The translations under genes were made by a program, and so were the position numbers. DNA of 64,000 bases from an uncultured Oscillospiraceae bacterium (GTDB lineage Bacteria; Bacillota; Clostridia; Oscillospirales; Ruminococcaceae), in assembly GCA_910579125.1 (NCBI GenBank), contig CAJTTH010000002.1, forward strand, positions 76,599-140,598. Reading direction: 5' to 3'. Shown here in pieces: positions 24,981 through 33,464 of this stretch (within the stretch, counting starts at the first letter, position 1; every line of letters begins with the position of its first letter). The notes under the pieces are model-generated. The model saw nothing but the letters and a program-made list of their open reading frames with translations. It searched no databases and was not told the origin of the DNA.

Positions 24981-25089
24981 AGGAAATTTATGTCATATCA
25001 ATTTGACGATTGTATGTTCTCCGTCAAACGCAATTTTGTTTAAATTCACAAAAGTATATAGTTTTGGACGACATTCCTGTCAAAACGGC

Positions 25090-25118
25090 TTGACAATCCC
25101 GCAGTAATCTGGTATATT
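25090..25118 (+). promoter_or_regulatory. Promoter of the 110-residue membrane protein gene
   Basis: -35 TTGACA (25090-25095), 17-base spacer, -10 TATATT (25113-25118), 54 bases before the ATG. Confidence 0.85.
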
Positions 25119-25172
25119 ATTAAGTAATGCGGAAGTGGCGCCGCAAAAAAATTTTTAGGAGGGTTTTCTGAA

Positions 25173-25505
25173 ATGGAAGATTCAAATGACAAGGTATACG
25201 GCATTTTGTCGTATTTCGGCTTTTTGTGGCTGATAGGACTTCTCGCAGGAAAAACGGAGTTCGCGAAGTTCCACGCAAATCAGGGTCTGGTGCTGTTCAT
25301 CGCGGAAATAGTATTGGGTATCGTTGCCGGAGTTTTATCGGCGATCCTCTTTTTCGTTCCGGTTGTCGGCGGGATCATAGGCGGTCTGGTCAGTGCCGTT
25401 GTGGGAATTGGAAGTTTGGTTTTGATGATCATGGGCATTATTAACGCCGCTCAGGGTCAGATGAAGCCGCTGCCCGTTATCGGCGGTATCCGCATCATCA
25501 AGTAA
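25173..25505 (+). CDS. Small multi-pass membrane protein (DUF4870-like)
   Basis: 110 residues with three to four hydrophobic segments (about 9-25, 38-62, 64-90). The order KVYGILSYFGFLWLIGLLAG then FAKFHANQGLVLFI is typical of the DUF4870/Tic20-like group, whose function is unknown. TAGGAGGG precedes ATG 25173. It is a monocistronic unit with its own promoter and terminator. Confidence 0.78.
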   Translation: MEDSNDKVYGILSYFGFLWLIGLLAGKTEFAKFHANQGLVLFIAEIVLGIVAGVLSAILFFVPVVGGIIGGLVSAVVGIGSLVLMIMGIINAAQGQMKPLPVIGGIRIIK

Positions 25506-25526
25506 CCGCAAAGCTACATAACTAAA

Positions 25527-25562
25527 AAAGAGCTGTCGATCCCCTTTTCGGCAGCTTTTTTG
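25527..25562 (+). terminator. Intrinsic terminator
   Basis: A-rich start, then AGCTGTCGA / TCGGCAGCT stem (one G-T pair) and a TTTTTTT tail, directly after the membrane protein gene. Confidence 0.8.
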
Positions 25563-25604
25563 TCGTGTACGGCGCAATTATTCCGACTTCTTTCGTCTTA
25601 CCTC

Positions 25605-25632
25605 TTGACTTTTTCCAAAAATAAGTTATAAT
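25605..25632 (+). promoter_or_regulatory. Promoter of alaS
   Basis: -35 TTGACT (25605-25610), 16-base spacer, -10 TATAAT (25627-25632). The 80-base leader shows no T-box core motif or terminator/antiterminator pair. Confidence 0.75.
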
Positions 25633-25714
25633 AATAGTGTATGCGTTATTTCAAAATGCACATGATAAATGGAAATAACTGTAAATTCTATAAAATAAAA
25701 GGACGGAAACAACT

Positions 25715-25788
25715 ATGAAATGGATGGGTTTGAACGAGCTGCGCGAAAGTTATCTTAAATTTTTCGAGAGATCAAGGGACATCTGCGT
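25715..25788 (+). other. alaS: Out-of-frame 5' end of alaS (frameshift)
   Basis: ATG 25715 follows AAAGGACGG and encodes MKWMGLNELRESYLKFFE, the normal N-terminus of clostridial AlaS. The frame then runs into RSRDICVC and stops. The downstream frame reads KGHLRMQSFPLVPP, so the two halves are out of register by two bases at about 25769-25774 (GAGAGATCAAGGG). Removing two bases would restore one continuous alaS. Either an assembly or sequencing error or a real mutation would give this. Confidence 0.75.
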
Positions 25789-28344
25789 ATGCAGAGCTTT
25801 CCGCTTGTGCCGCCCGCGGACGATAATTCGATATTGCTGATAAACGCGGGTATGACGCCGCTGAAGAAGTATTTTCAGGGCATCGAGGAGCCTCCGCGTC
25901 ACCGCGTGACGACCTGCCAGAAGTGCATACGCACGCCCGATATCGAGAACGTCGGCAAGACCGCGCGTCACGGCACGTATTTCGAGATGCTGGGAAATTT
26001 TTCGTTTGGCGACTACTTCAAGCACGAAGCTATCGCGTGGGCGTGGGAGTACCTCACCAAGACCCTCGAAATTCCCGAGGACAGGCTGTGGGTGACAATT
26101 TACGAAGAGGACGACGAGGCGGGCGAGATCTGGGCGAACGAGATCGGCGTTCCAAAGGACAGAATAATCAAGCTCGGCAAGGCGGACAACTTCTGGGAGC
26201 ACGGCAGCGGTCCGTGCGGTCCGTGCTCGGAGATACACTTCGACCGCGGCGAGAAGTACGGTCCTTTGGAGAGCTTCGAGCAGGCGGAGGACTGCGACCG
26301 CATAATCGAGATATGGAACAACGTTTTCACGCAGTTCGACAACGACGGCAAGGGCAACTATTCTCAGCTTGCGACCAAGAACATCGACACGGGTATGGGT
26401 CTGGAGCGCCTTGCGTGCGTAATGCAGGACGTTGACAACCTTTTCGAGGTCGACACCGTAAAGAATATAATGGGCAAAATATGCTCGATAATCGGCGTGA
26501 ACTATCATGAAGATGACAAAAAGGACGTTTCCATACGTGTTATCACCGACCATATACGCTCTACCACCTTTATGGTTGGCGACGGTATTCTGCCGTCAAA
26601 CGAGGGGCGCGGCTACGTTCTGCGCAGACTGCTCCGCCGCGCGGCTCGTCACGGACGTTTGCTCGGTTATCACAAGCCGTTTCTGCACGAGGTGTGCGAT
26701 ACCGTTATCGATGAGAATATCAGCGCGTATCCCGAGTTGGGCGAAAAGCGCGCCTACATCAAAAAGGTCATTCAGACCGAGGAGGAGAGCTTCGCCAAGA
26801 CTATCGACAAGGGCACGGAGATACTTTCCGATATGATTGAAAAGCTGAAACAGTCCGGCGAAAAGACGCTTAAGGGCGAGGACGTTTTCAAGCTGCACGA
26901 CACCTACGGCTTCCCTCTTGACTTAACGAAAGAAATACTGCACGAGAACGGCTTTGAGGCGGACGAAAACGGCTTTGCGGAGTGTATGAAAATTCAGAAG
27001 CAGACCGCGCGCGAGAACAAAAAGCTCGGCGGCGGCTGGGACAACGCGAAAAATTCCGCACTGGACGCGTTCAAGACCAACTTTGTCGGCTATTCGACGA
27101 TGACAAGCGAGACGAAGATACTCGCACTCGTCAAGGACGGCGAAATGGCGGAGCTCTGCGGCGAGGGCGACAAGGTGACCGCCGTTATCGAGGATACGCC
27201 GTTCTACGCGGAAATGGGCGGTCAGGTAGGCGATAAGGGCACAATTGCGAACGGAAGCAGCGTCATGGAAGTCCTCGATACGCAGAAACTCGGCGGCGGA
27301 CAGTTCGTTTGCAGCTGTGTTGTCAAGGCGGGCGGTTTCTCGGTCGGCGATAAGGTGACGGCGGCTGTCGACGGGAAAACGCGCATGGCTACCCAGCGCA
27401 ACCATACGAGCTGCCACATTCTGCAAGCGGCGCTCAGAAGCGTTCTCGGCGACCATGTTCACCAGAGCGGCTCTTACGTCGATCCGCACCGCTGCCGTTT
27501 CGATTTCAGTCATTTCAGCGCAATGACGGCAGACGAGATCAAGCGCGTCGAGGATTATGTAAACAAGGTAATTCTCGAGGCTGTTCCCGTTGTTACCGAG
27601 GAGCTGCCTATCGAGGAAGCAAAGAAAAAGGGCGCAATGGCACTGTTTGGCGAAAAGTACGGCGACGTTGTACGCGTTGTTTCGGTTGGCGAATATTCCA
27701 CCGAGTTTTGCGGCGGTACGCATCTTAAAAATTCGGCACAGGCGGGATTGTTCAAGATCGTTTCCGAAAGCTCGGTCGCGAGCGGAGTTCGCCGTATTGA
27801 GGCAGTCACGGGCGCGGGCGTTCTCGAAATGCTCAACAGCTCGCTTGATACGCTCGACAGGGCGGCTGCGGCTCTTAAAGTTCCGAACGCAAACGAGATA
27901 GTAACGCGCTGCGAAAGCGTAATGAGCGAGATGCGCGAAAAGGATAAGAAGATCGAGGCTATGCAGCAGGAGGCGGCTAACGCCCAGCTCGGCAATCTTG
28001 ACGAAAAGGAAGTAAACGGCGTGAAGATCGTCACGGCGGCTCTTGACGGCACAGGCGCGGACGGTCTGCGCAAGGTCGGCGACGGTCTGGCGGACAAGTA
28101 CGACTGCTTTGTCGCGGTGCTTGCGGGCACTAACGAGGGCAAGTCGAATATTCTCTGCAAGTGTTCAAAGAGCGCGGTCGCAAAGGGCGCGAACGCGGGC
28201 GCGATAGTCCGCGAGGTGGCTGCGGTCGCGGGCGGCAAGGGCGGCGGAAAGCCCGATCAGGCAATGGCGGGAGTTCCCGACGCGGCAAAAATCGGCGACG
28301 CGCTGAATGCGGCGGCGGATATCGCGGCAAAATATATCAAGTAA
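25789..28344 (+). CDS. alaS: Alanine-tRNA ligase (main intact frame)
   Basis: 851 residues from ATG 25789; the family start is at 25715 but lies out of frame. The aminoacylation domain (IRTPDIENVGKTARHGTYFEMLGNFSFGDYF near 45-75), the editing domain with HTSCHILQAALR and CGGTHLKNS near 640, and the C-terminal alanine-rich domain (VAAVAGGKGGGKPDQAMAG) are all present. It charges tRNA-Ala and edits mischarged Ser and Gly. As annotated it lacks about 25 N-terminal residues; AAGGGA nine bases before ATG 25789 could allow starts there. Confidence 0.93.
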   Translation: MQSFPLVPPADDNSILLINAGMTPLKKYFQGIEEPPRHRVTTCQKCIRTPDIENVGKTARHGTYFEMLGNFSFGDYFKHEAIAWAWEYLTKTLEIPEDRLWVTIYEEDDEAGEIWANEIGVPKDRIIKLGKADNFWEHGSGPCGPCSEIHFDRGEKYGPLESFEQAEDCDRIIEIWNNVFTQFDNDGKGNYSQLATKNIDTGMGLERLACVMQDVDNLFEVDTVKNIMGKICSIIGVNYHEDDKKDVSIRVITDHIRSTTFMVGDGILPSNEGRGYVLRRLLRRAARHGRLLGYHKPFLHEVCDTVIDENISAYPELGEKRAYIKKVIQTEEESFAKTIDKGTEILSDMIEKLKQSGEKTLKGEDVFKLHDTYGFPLDLTKEILHENGFEADENGFAECMKIQKQTARENKKLGGGWDNAKNSALDAFKTNFVGYSTMTSETKILALVKDGEMAELCGEGDKVTAVIEDTPFYAEMGGQVGDKGTIANGSSVMEVLDTQKLGGGQFVCSCVVKAGGFSVGDKVTAAVDGKTRMATQRNHTSCHILQAALRSVLGDHVHQSGSYVDPHRCRFDFSHFSAMTADEIKRVEDYVNKVILEAVPVVTEELPIEEAKKKGAMALFGEKYGDVVRVVSVGEYSTEFCGGTHLKNSAQAGLFKIVSESSVASGVRRIEAVTGAGVLEMLNSSLDTLDRAAAALKVPNANEIVTRCESVMSEMREKDKKIEAMQQEAANAQLGNLDEKEVNGVKIVTAALDGTGADGLRKVGDGLADKYDCFVAVLAGTNEGKSNILCKCSKSAVAKGANAGAIVREVAAVAGGKGGGKPDQAMAGVPDAAKIGDALNAAADIAAKYIK

Positions 28345-28405
28345 GCATTATGGGCGTGTTCACGTTAACGCTCTGAATTACAGTTTTTTCTGGAAAGGAA
28401 ACACG

Positions 28406-29839
28406 ATGAAAAAGTTTCTTTCGGCGCTGTCGGCGGCTGCGGTATTATTGCTGTCAACGGCGTGCTCTTTGGGCGGAGAACCGTCCGACAGCGGCGTTTC
28501 GGACGGTGCGTCCGTCGGCGGCTCCTCAGGTGCAAGCTCTTCGGGAAACGCTCCTGCGGTCGAGGGCGATGCGGGCTTTGCGAACGTTGCCGAAAAAGTT
28601 CGGTGGTACGACCCCGGGATAACGGAACCGGTCGGCGGTCTGCCGAACGTTATGGGCGGAACGATGTTTCCGTCGCTTGCGGACGCGGTCAACGCTGACG
28701 GCTCGGGCGACCTGAAAAGGCTGCTCGGGGATTTTGTGGAGGAGACAGACCTTGAAAGGCGGTATTCGCTCACCGACGATATACTTCGCATTCTCTGCAA
28801 GGCGAACGAGGTGACGGAAACCGACGATATATTCGACGCGAAAAAAATGCATATTCTCCGTCAATTCTGGGGAGACGACTCGCTCACCGCGCCGAAAAAC
28901 GGCACACAGGCAGCGTATTGCGATACCGCGTACAGATATCTTCTGGAGCGGTATACGTTTGCGATGATCGGCAGTATGGTGCTTGACGTGTTCTCCGAGA
29001 TAAGGATAGACACCATGTCGAACGGCACGACCAGCGCGTATATGCAGTTCTACAATGAGCGTATGGTGAACGGCAGGAAAAACGGCACGCTCTCCGAAAA
29101 GGAATTTATTGACAATTGCCGCTATCTGTCGTATTACGGAATGCTCGGCGGCGGCAATTACCGAATGTTCGCGGAGTTTCGGGTGTATGTCGAGGAGAAC
29201 GCTCCCGAGTATCTGAATACCGTTGATGAGTCCGCGTTCGGTGTTCTGGTCGGAACGGGCGGCAATGACGAGCTTAAAGCCGACGATTTCCCGACGATCG
29301 TCTACGGAATGTCGGGGGACGATACGCTAACGGGCGGCTCGGGCAACGATCTGCTTATCGGCGGCGACGGGAACGACGTTCTCAACGGCGGCGCGGGCAG
29401 TGATTGCTTACAGGGCAACGCGGGCGATGATACCTACGTTTTCGGCAAGGGCAGCGGCGGCGATATGATCATCGACGGCAGCGGAAGCAACGTGATAAAG
29501 TTCGACGGTATCAAGGCGGACGAGCTTAAAGCGTATGATTATATGGAGAACGACGTTTTGCTCAATGTTGAGGGAACAAAGGATACGCTGCTGATAAAGC
29601 ATTATAAGCTGGATAAGAGGTATCGGCAGTTCGAGCTGGAGTTCGACGGTGTGAGAATGAAGATCGACGACCCGAAAAGTCCGCTTGTGAGCATCGACCC
29701 GCGCAGACCCGCGTCAAGTACGTCCTCGGACAGCACGCAGAGCGGCGGTTCTCGGGAAGACAGCTCGCCGGACAGCGAACCGCAGGACGAAAGCTCGCAG
29801 CCTGAAAGCTCCGGCGGCGGGGGCGGTTTGGTTTCCTGA
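28406..29839 (+). CDS. Lipoprotein with RTX calcium-binding repeats
   Basis: 477 residues. The signal peptide MKKFLSALSAAAVLLLSTAC has a lipobox, so the protein should be anchored outside the membrane. A Ser/Gly-rich linker follows, then an alpha-helical domain (about 65-290) of no known family. RTX nonapeptide repeats lie at about 300-350 (GDDTLTGGSGNDLLIGGDGN and further copies of GGxGxDxL), followed by an RTX-associated stretch YVFGKGSGGDMIID and a Ser/Glu-rich tail. The open frame extends upstream, but AAAGGA precedes ATG 28406. No type I secretion genes are nearby. Confidence 0.8.
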   Translation: MKKFLSALSAAAVLLLSTACSLGGEPSDSGVSDGASVGGSSGASSSGNAPAVEGDAGFANVAEKVRWYDPGITEPVGGLPNVMGGTMFPSLADAVNADGSGDLKRLLGDFVEETDLERRYSLTDDILRILCKANEVTETDDIFDAKKMHILRQFWGDDSLTAPKNGTQAAYCDTAYRYLLERYTFAMIGSMVLDVFSEIRIDTMSNGTTSAYMQFYNERMVNGRKNGTLSEKEFIDNCRYLSYYGMLGGGNYRMFAEFRVYVEENAPEYLNTVDESAFGVLVGTGGNDELKADDFPTIVYGMSGDDTLTGGSGNDLLIGGDGNDVLNGGAGSDCLQGNAGDDTYVFGKGSGGDMIIDGSGSNVIKFDGIKADELKAYDYMENDVLLNVEGTKDTLLIKHYKLDKRYRQFELEFDGVRMKIDDPKSPLVSIDPRRPASSTSSDSTQSGGSREDSSPDSEPQDESSQPESSGGGGGLVS

Positions 29840-29891
29840 ATTGAAAACGGGAGCGGTTAGGTACGGCTTTGACCGCAGATAAGGAGTTAAA

Positions 29892-30230
29892 ATGGATTGT
29901 TTGTTTTGTAAGATCGCGGCGGGGGAAATTCCCTCGACGAAAGTTTATGAGGACGACAAAATATTGGCGTTTCGGGATATAAACCCGCAGGCACCCTCGC
30001 ATATACTGGTGATACCGAAGGAGCATATCGGCGGCGTCGATGAGGTGACGGAGGAAAACGCGGCAGTCGTTGCGCATATCTTCGTGAAGATCGCCGAAAT
30101 AGCAAAACAGGAGGGTCTCACCGACGGTTACCGCGTGGTTTCCAATGTCGGCGAGCACGGCTGCCAGAGCGTTCGGCATCTGCATTTCCATATTCTGGGA
30201 GGAAAGCAGCTTAACGGAAGTATGGTATAA
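29892..30230 (+). CDS. HIT family protein (HinT type)
   Basis: 112 residues, the standard size for HinT purine-nucleoside phosphoramidases. The catalytic triad motif is H96-L-H98-F-H100, with zinc-type C3 and C6 at the N-terminus. TAAGGAG precedes ATG 29892. It starts the tightly packed run HIT, holA, rnmV. Confidence 0.93.
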   Translation: MDCLFCKIAAGEIPSTKVYEDDKILAFRDINPQAPSHILVIPKEHIGGVDEVTEENAAVVAHIFVKIAEIAKQEGLTDGYRVVSNVGEHGCQSVRHLHFHILGGKQLNGSMV

Positions 30231-30232
30231 TA

Positions 30233-31273
30233 ATGGGTAAGATCGACGAAAACCGTTTAAAGGCGGATTTAAAGGCGGGACAGCTTGCGAGAGCGTATTT
30301 CCTGTACGGCAAAGAGGATTATCTTGTGCGGTTTTTCGCCGAGAAGATAGTCGTGCTTGCCGTGCCCGAGGACGCGCGGGATATGAATTTCGTGAAGTAC
30401 TCGGAAAAACCCAAGGCGGACGAGCTGTCGGATCAGCTTGAGAATATGCCTTTTTTCTCGGAGTACAAATGCGTGCTGATAAAGGATCTGGATATCGAGA
30501 GCATGGACAACGCCGAGCATAAGGCGTATCTGGCGCTTATTGAGAATATCCCCGAAACAAGCGTGCTTGTTGTCGCGCAGGAGAATATCGAGTACGATCT
30601 GAAGAAGCTCAAAGCCAAGACCAAGAAGTTTATGGCAGCGGTGGAGGCGGTCGGAGTTTCGTGCGAGATGAAGTACCTGTCGGCGGCTAAGGTCGCGCAG
30701 AGGGCGCAGCGCGAGGCTGCTAAGGCGGGGTGCTCGATATCGCCGCAGAACGCCGCGTATCTGGCTCAGGAGTGCTCAAACAGCCTTACGGAGCTCGACA
30801 ACGAGCTTTCCAAGCTGTGCGCCTACAAAAACGGCGGCGAGATAACGCTCGGCGATATCGAGGCGCTTGTTCCCAAGCGGATAGACTCGAATATCTACAA
30901 CCTCGCGAAAGAGCTTTTTGCGGGGCGGACGGGCAGTGCGCTGGAGATACTGAACGGTCTGTTCGTGCAGCGAACCGAGCCGTTTATGATACTCGCGGCG
31001 ATGTCGGGGCATTTTACGGATCTGTACCGCGCGAAGCTCGGACAGCTCGCGAAGAAGTCCTCCTACGACACGGCAAAGGCGTTCAACTACCCGCCCAACA
31101 GGAGCTTTGTAATGGACGGCGCTTACCGCAGCGTAAACAGGCTATCCGAGCGTTATCTCGGAGAATGCGTGGCGGTGCTGTACAGGACCAACAAACTGCT
31201 CAATTCGTCCAAGGCGGACAAGCGGCAGCTTATCGAGCGCGCGATAATCGAGATCTCCGCTTTGCCGAAATAA
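30233..31273 (+). CDS. holA: DNA polymerase III subunit delta
   Basis: 346 residues. The clamp-loader delta subunit opens the beta clamp. The N-terminal AAA-like domain has the delta-specific pattern AYFLYGKEDYLVRFFAEKI, MPFFSEYKCVLIKDL and LVVAQ, without a Walker A, as expected. The C-terminal collar domain (SNIYNLAKELFAGRTGSALEIL) is present. It lies two bases after the HIT gene. Confidence 0.9.
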   Translation: MGKIDENRLKADLKAGQLARAYFLYGKEDYLVRFFAEKIVVLAVPEDARDMNFVKYSEKPKADELSDQLENMPFFSEYKCVLIKDLDIESMDNAEHKAYLALIENIPETSVLVVAQENIEYDLKKLKAKTKKFMAAVEAVGVSCEMKYLSAAKVAQRAQREAAKAGCSISPQNAAYLAQECSNSLTELDNELSKLCAYKNGGEITLGDIEALVPKRIDSNIYNLAKELFAGRTGSALEILNGLFVQRTEPFMILAAMSGHFTDLYRAKLGQLAKKSSYDTAKAFNYPPNRSFVMDGAYRSVNRLSERYLGECVAVLYRTNKLLNSSKADKRQLIERAIIEISALPK

Positions 31274-31277
31274 AGTT

Positions 31278-31859
31278 ATGCTGAAGATCAAACAAGCGAT
31301 AATAGTAGAGGGCAAGTACGACAAGATACGTCTGTCCAACCTTGTCGATGCGGTGATAATACCGACCAACGGCTTCGAGCTGTATAAGGATAAAGAAAAA
31401 TCCGCGCTTATCAAAATGTTGGCGAAAAAAACGGGTATAATAATTCTGACGGACAGCGACAGCGCGGGATTTCAGATACGCTCGCGGCTGCGGAGCATTA
31501 CGCGCGGCTGCGAGGTCATTAATGTTTATATCCCCGATATCGCGGGCAAGGAGCGCCGCAAGGCAAAGCCCTCGGCGGAGGGTAAGCTGGGCGTTGAGGG
31601 CGTTTCGGACGAGATACTTCTCGAGGCGTTCCGCAAGGCGGGTGTGTTCGCCGAGGAGCGAACCGCCAAAAAGGAGCCGATAACCAAAGCCGACCTTATG
31701 GAGCTTGGACTTGTCGGCGGAGAAAATTCCGCTGTCAGGCGCGCGGAAATGCAGCGCAGGCTCGGGCTTCCCGAGCGGCTTTCGGCGAATATGCTGTTGG
31801 AAATATTGAACGTCATGTATTCGCGCGGGGAATTCCTCGATATTGCCGACAAATTGTAA
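31278..31859 (+). CDS. rnmV: Ribonuclease M5
   Basis: 193 residues, TOPRIM-fold nuclease that matures the ends of 5S rRNA in Firmicutes. The TOPRIM motifs are intact: IIVEGKYDKIRL with the catalytic Glu near 11 and ILTDSDSAGFQIR near 56. The GVEGVSDEIL segment and the C-terminal rRNA-binding part are present. It follows holA by four bases. No 5S gene is in the window. Confidence 0.92.
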   Translation: MLKIKQAIIVEGKYDKIRLSNLVDAVIIPTNGFELYKDKEKSALIKMLAKKTGIIILTDSDSAGFQIRSRLRSITRGCEVINVYIPDIAGKERRKAKPSAEGKLGVEGVSDEILLEAFRKAGVFAEERTAKKEPITKADLMELGLVGGENSAVRRAEMQRRLGLPERLSANMLLEILNVMYSRGEFLDIADKL

Positions 31860-31959
31860 CCCTTTTGTAACCAAATCGTAACCGTTTCGCAGTTGAATTG
31901 TAGGGGTCTGTGTGTAAAGTATCGTCTTGTCGGATTTCGGTTTATTTTAGGAGAATTTT

Positions 31960-33441
31960 ATGGTTTTTTCGAGTTTAACGTTTTTGTTCGGGTTTTTGGT
32001 GATAACTCTCATGCTATATTATATCGTTCCGAAAAAGCTGAAGAACGTTGTCATTCTGGTGAGCGGTCTGCTGTTTTACGCGTGGGGCGAGCCTATTTAC
32101 GTACTCGCTATGATACTCAGCACGTTCATCGACTACACGGCGGGGCGGATTATCGACAAAAACGACGACAAGCCCAAGGTGCGTCTGGCGTGCCTTATCG
32201 TATCGCTGCTGATGAATCTGGGGCTGTTGGGAATATTCAAGTATTCGGATTTTCTTATCGGTTCGTTCAACAGTTGGTTCGGACTGGATATTCAAAATCC
32301 GTTTGTCGTACTGTTCAACAATGTGTTCGGCGGTATAAACGGGAATATAAAAAGCCTGCCGCTGCCTATCGGTATCAGCTTTTTCACGTTTCAGTCGATG
32401 TCGTACACTATCGACCTGTACCGCCGCAAGATAAAGGTGCAGAAGAACGCCGCGAGCTTTATGGCGTTCGTGACCTTATTCCCGCAGATAGTCGCGGGAC
32501 CTATTGTGCGTTATGAGGACGTTCAGAACGAGATCGACGACCGCAAGATAACCGAGCCTATGCTCGCGGGAGGAATTTCGCGCTTTATCACGGGTCTCGG
32601 GAAAAAGGTGCTTATCGCCGATAATATCGGTATGCTCTGGACTACTGTAAAGACCATGGAGTATTCGCAGCTTTCGGCGGCGACGGCATGGCTCGGTATA
32701 CTCGCGTTCACGTTCCAGATATACTTCGACTTCAGCGGCTACTCGGATATGGCGATCGGTCTGGGTAAGATGATGGGTTTTAACTTCCCCGAAAACTTCG
32801 ATTACCCGTATATGAGCAAAAGCATTTCGGAGTTCTGGCGGCGCTGGCACATGACGCTCGGCGGATGGTTCAAAAGCTATGTTTATTTTCCGCTCGGCGG
32901 CAGCAGAAAGGGCACGGCGCGCACAGTTATCAACCTTTTGATAGTCTGGACTATCACGGGAATATGGCACGGCGCTTCGTGGAATTTCATGCTTTGGGGA
33001 GCGTACTTCGGGGTGCTGATAGTGCTTGAGAAGCTCTTCCTCGGCAAGTGGCTGGAGAAAATACCGTCCGTGTTAAGCTGGCTGTATACGTTCGTTCTGG
33101 TGGTATTCGGGTGGATAATGTTCGACGGAGTGGCGCCGGGAACGGTGGATTTCGGAGATATGTTCGGACAGGTGTTCACCTATATCGGGGCGATGTTCGG
33201 AGCGAACGGCGTATTCGCGGACAACTTCGCGACAAACGCGTTCGTAAACTACGGCGTGATGTTCGCAATAGCGATATTCGGCAGCAGCGACGCGCTGAAA
33301 ACCATTATCGGCAAGGTCAAGGAAAAAGCGCCCGGTTGGGTGCAGTACGGCTATCCGATAGCGCAGACCGCCGTTATGCTCGCGAGCGTGGCGTTTATCA
33401 CCACGTCGAGCTATCACCCGTTCCTGTACTTTAATTTCTGA
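31960..33441 (+). CDS. MBOAT family O-acyltransferase (AlgI/DltB-like)
   Basis: 493 residues with about ten transmembrane segments. The MBOAT signature is intact: RRWHMTLGGWFKSYVYFPLGGS near 290-310 and the catalytic histidine in IWHGASWNFMLWG near 340. Such proteins move acyl groups across the membrane to cell-surface polymers. It is followed by a DHHW gene, the usual partner that completes transfer outside. Together they suggest O-acetylation of a wall polymer or exopolysaccharide; the acceptor is unknown. TAGGAG precedes ATG 31960. Confidence 0.9.
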   Translation: MVFSSLTFLFGFLVITLMLYYIVPKKLKNVVILVSGLLFYAWGEPIYVLAMILSTFIDYTAGRIIDKNDDKPKVRLACLIVSLLMNLGLLGIFKYSDFLIGSFNSWFGLDIQNPFVVLFNNVFGGINGNIKSLPLPIGISFFTFQSMSYTIDLYRRKIKVQKNAASFMAFVTLFPQIVAGPIVRYEDVQNEIDDRKITEPMLAGGISRFITGLGKKVLIADNIGMLWTTVKTMEYSQLSAATAWLGILAFTFQIYFDFSGYSDMAIGLGKMMGFNFPENFDYPYMSKSISEFWRRWHMTLGGWFKSYVYFPLGGSRKGTARTVINLLIVWTITGIWHGASWNFMLWGAYFGVLIVLEKLFLGKWLEKIPSVLSWLYTFVLVVFGWIMFDGVAPGTVDFGDMFGQVFTYIGAMFGANGVFADNFATNAFVNYGVMFAIAIFGSSDALKTIIGKVKEKAPGWVQYGYPIAQTAVMLASVAFITTSSYHPFLYFNF

Positions 33442-33464
33442 TAAACGTTTATTTAGAGGTCGAT

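Noticed and set aside
24990..25043. 17-residue plus-strand frame after AAAGGA
   Set aside because: Too short and without supporting context; it lies before the promoter of the next gene.
25633..25714. T-box leader before alaS
   Set aside because: The leader is only about 80 bases and lacks the T-box core and a terminator.
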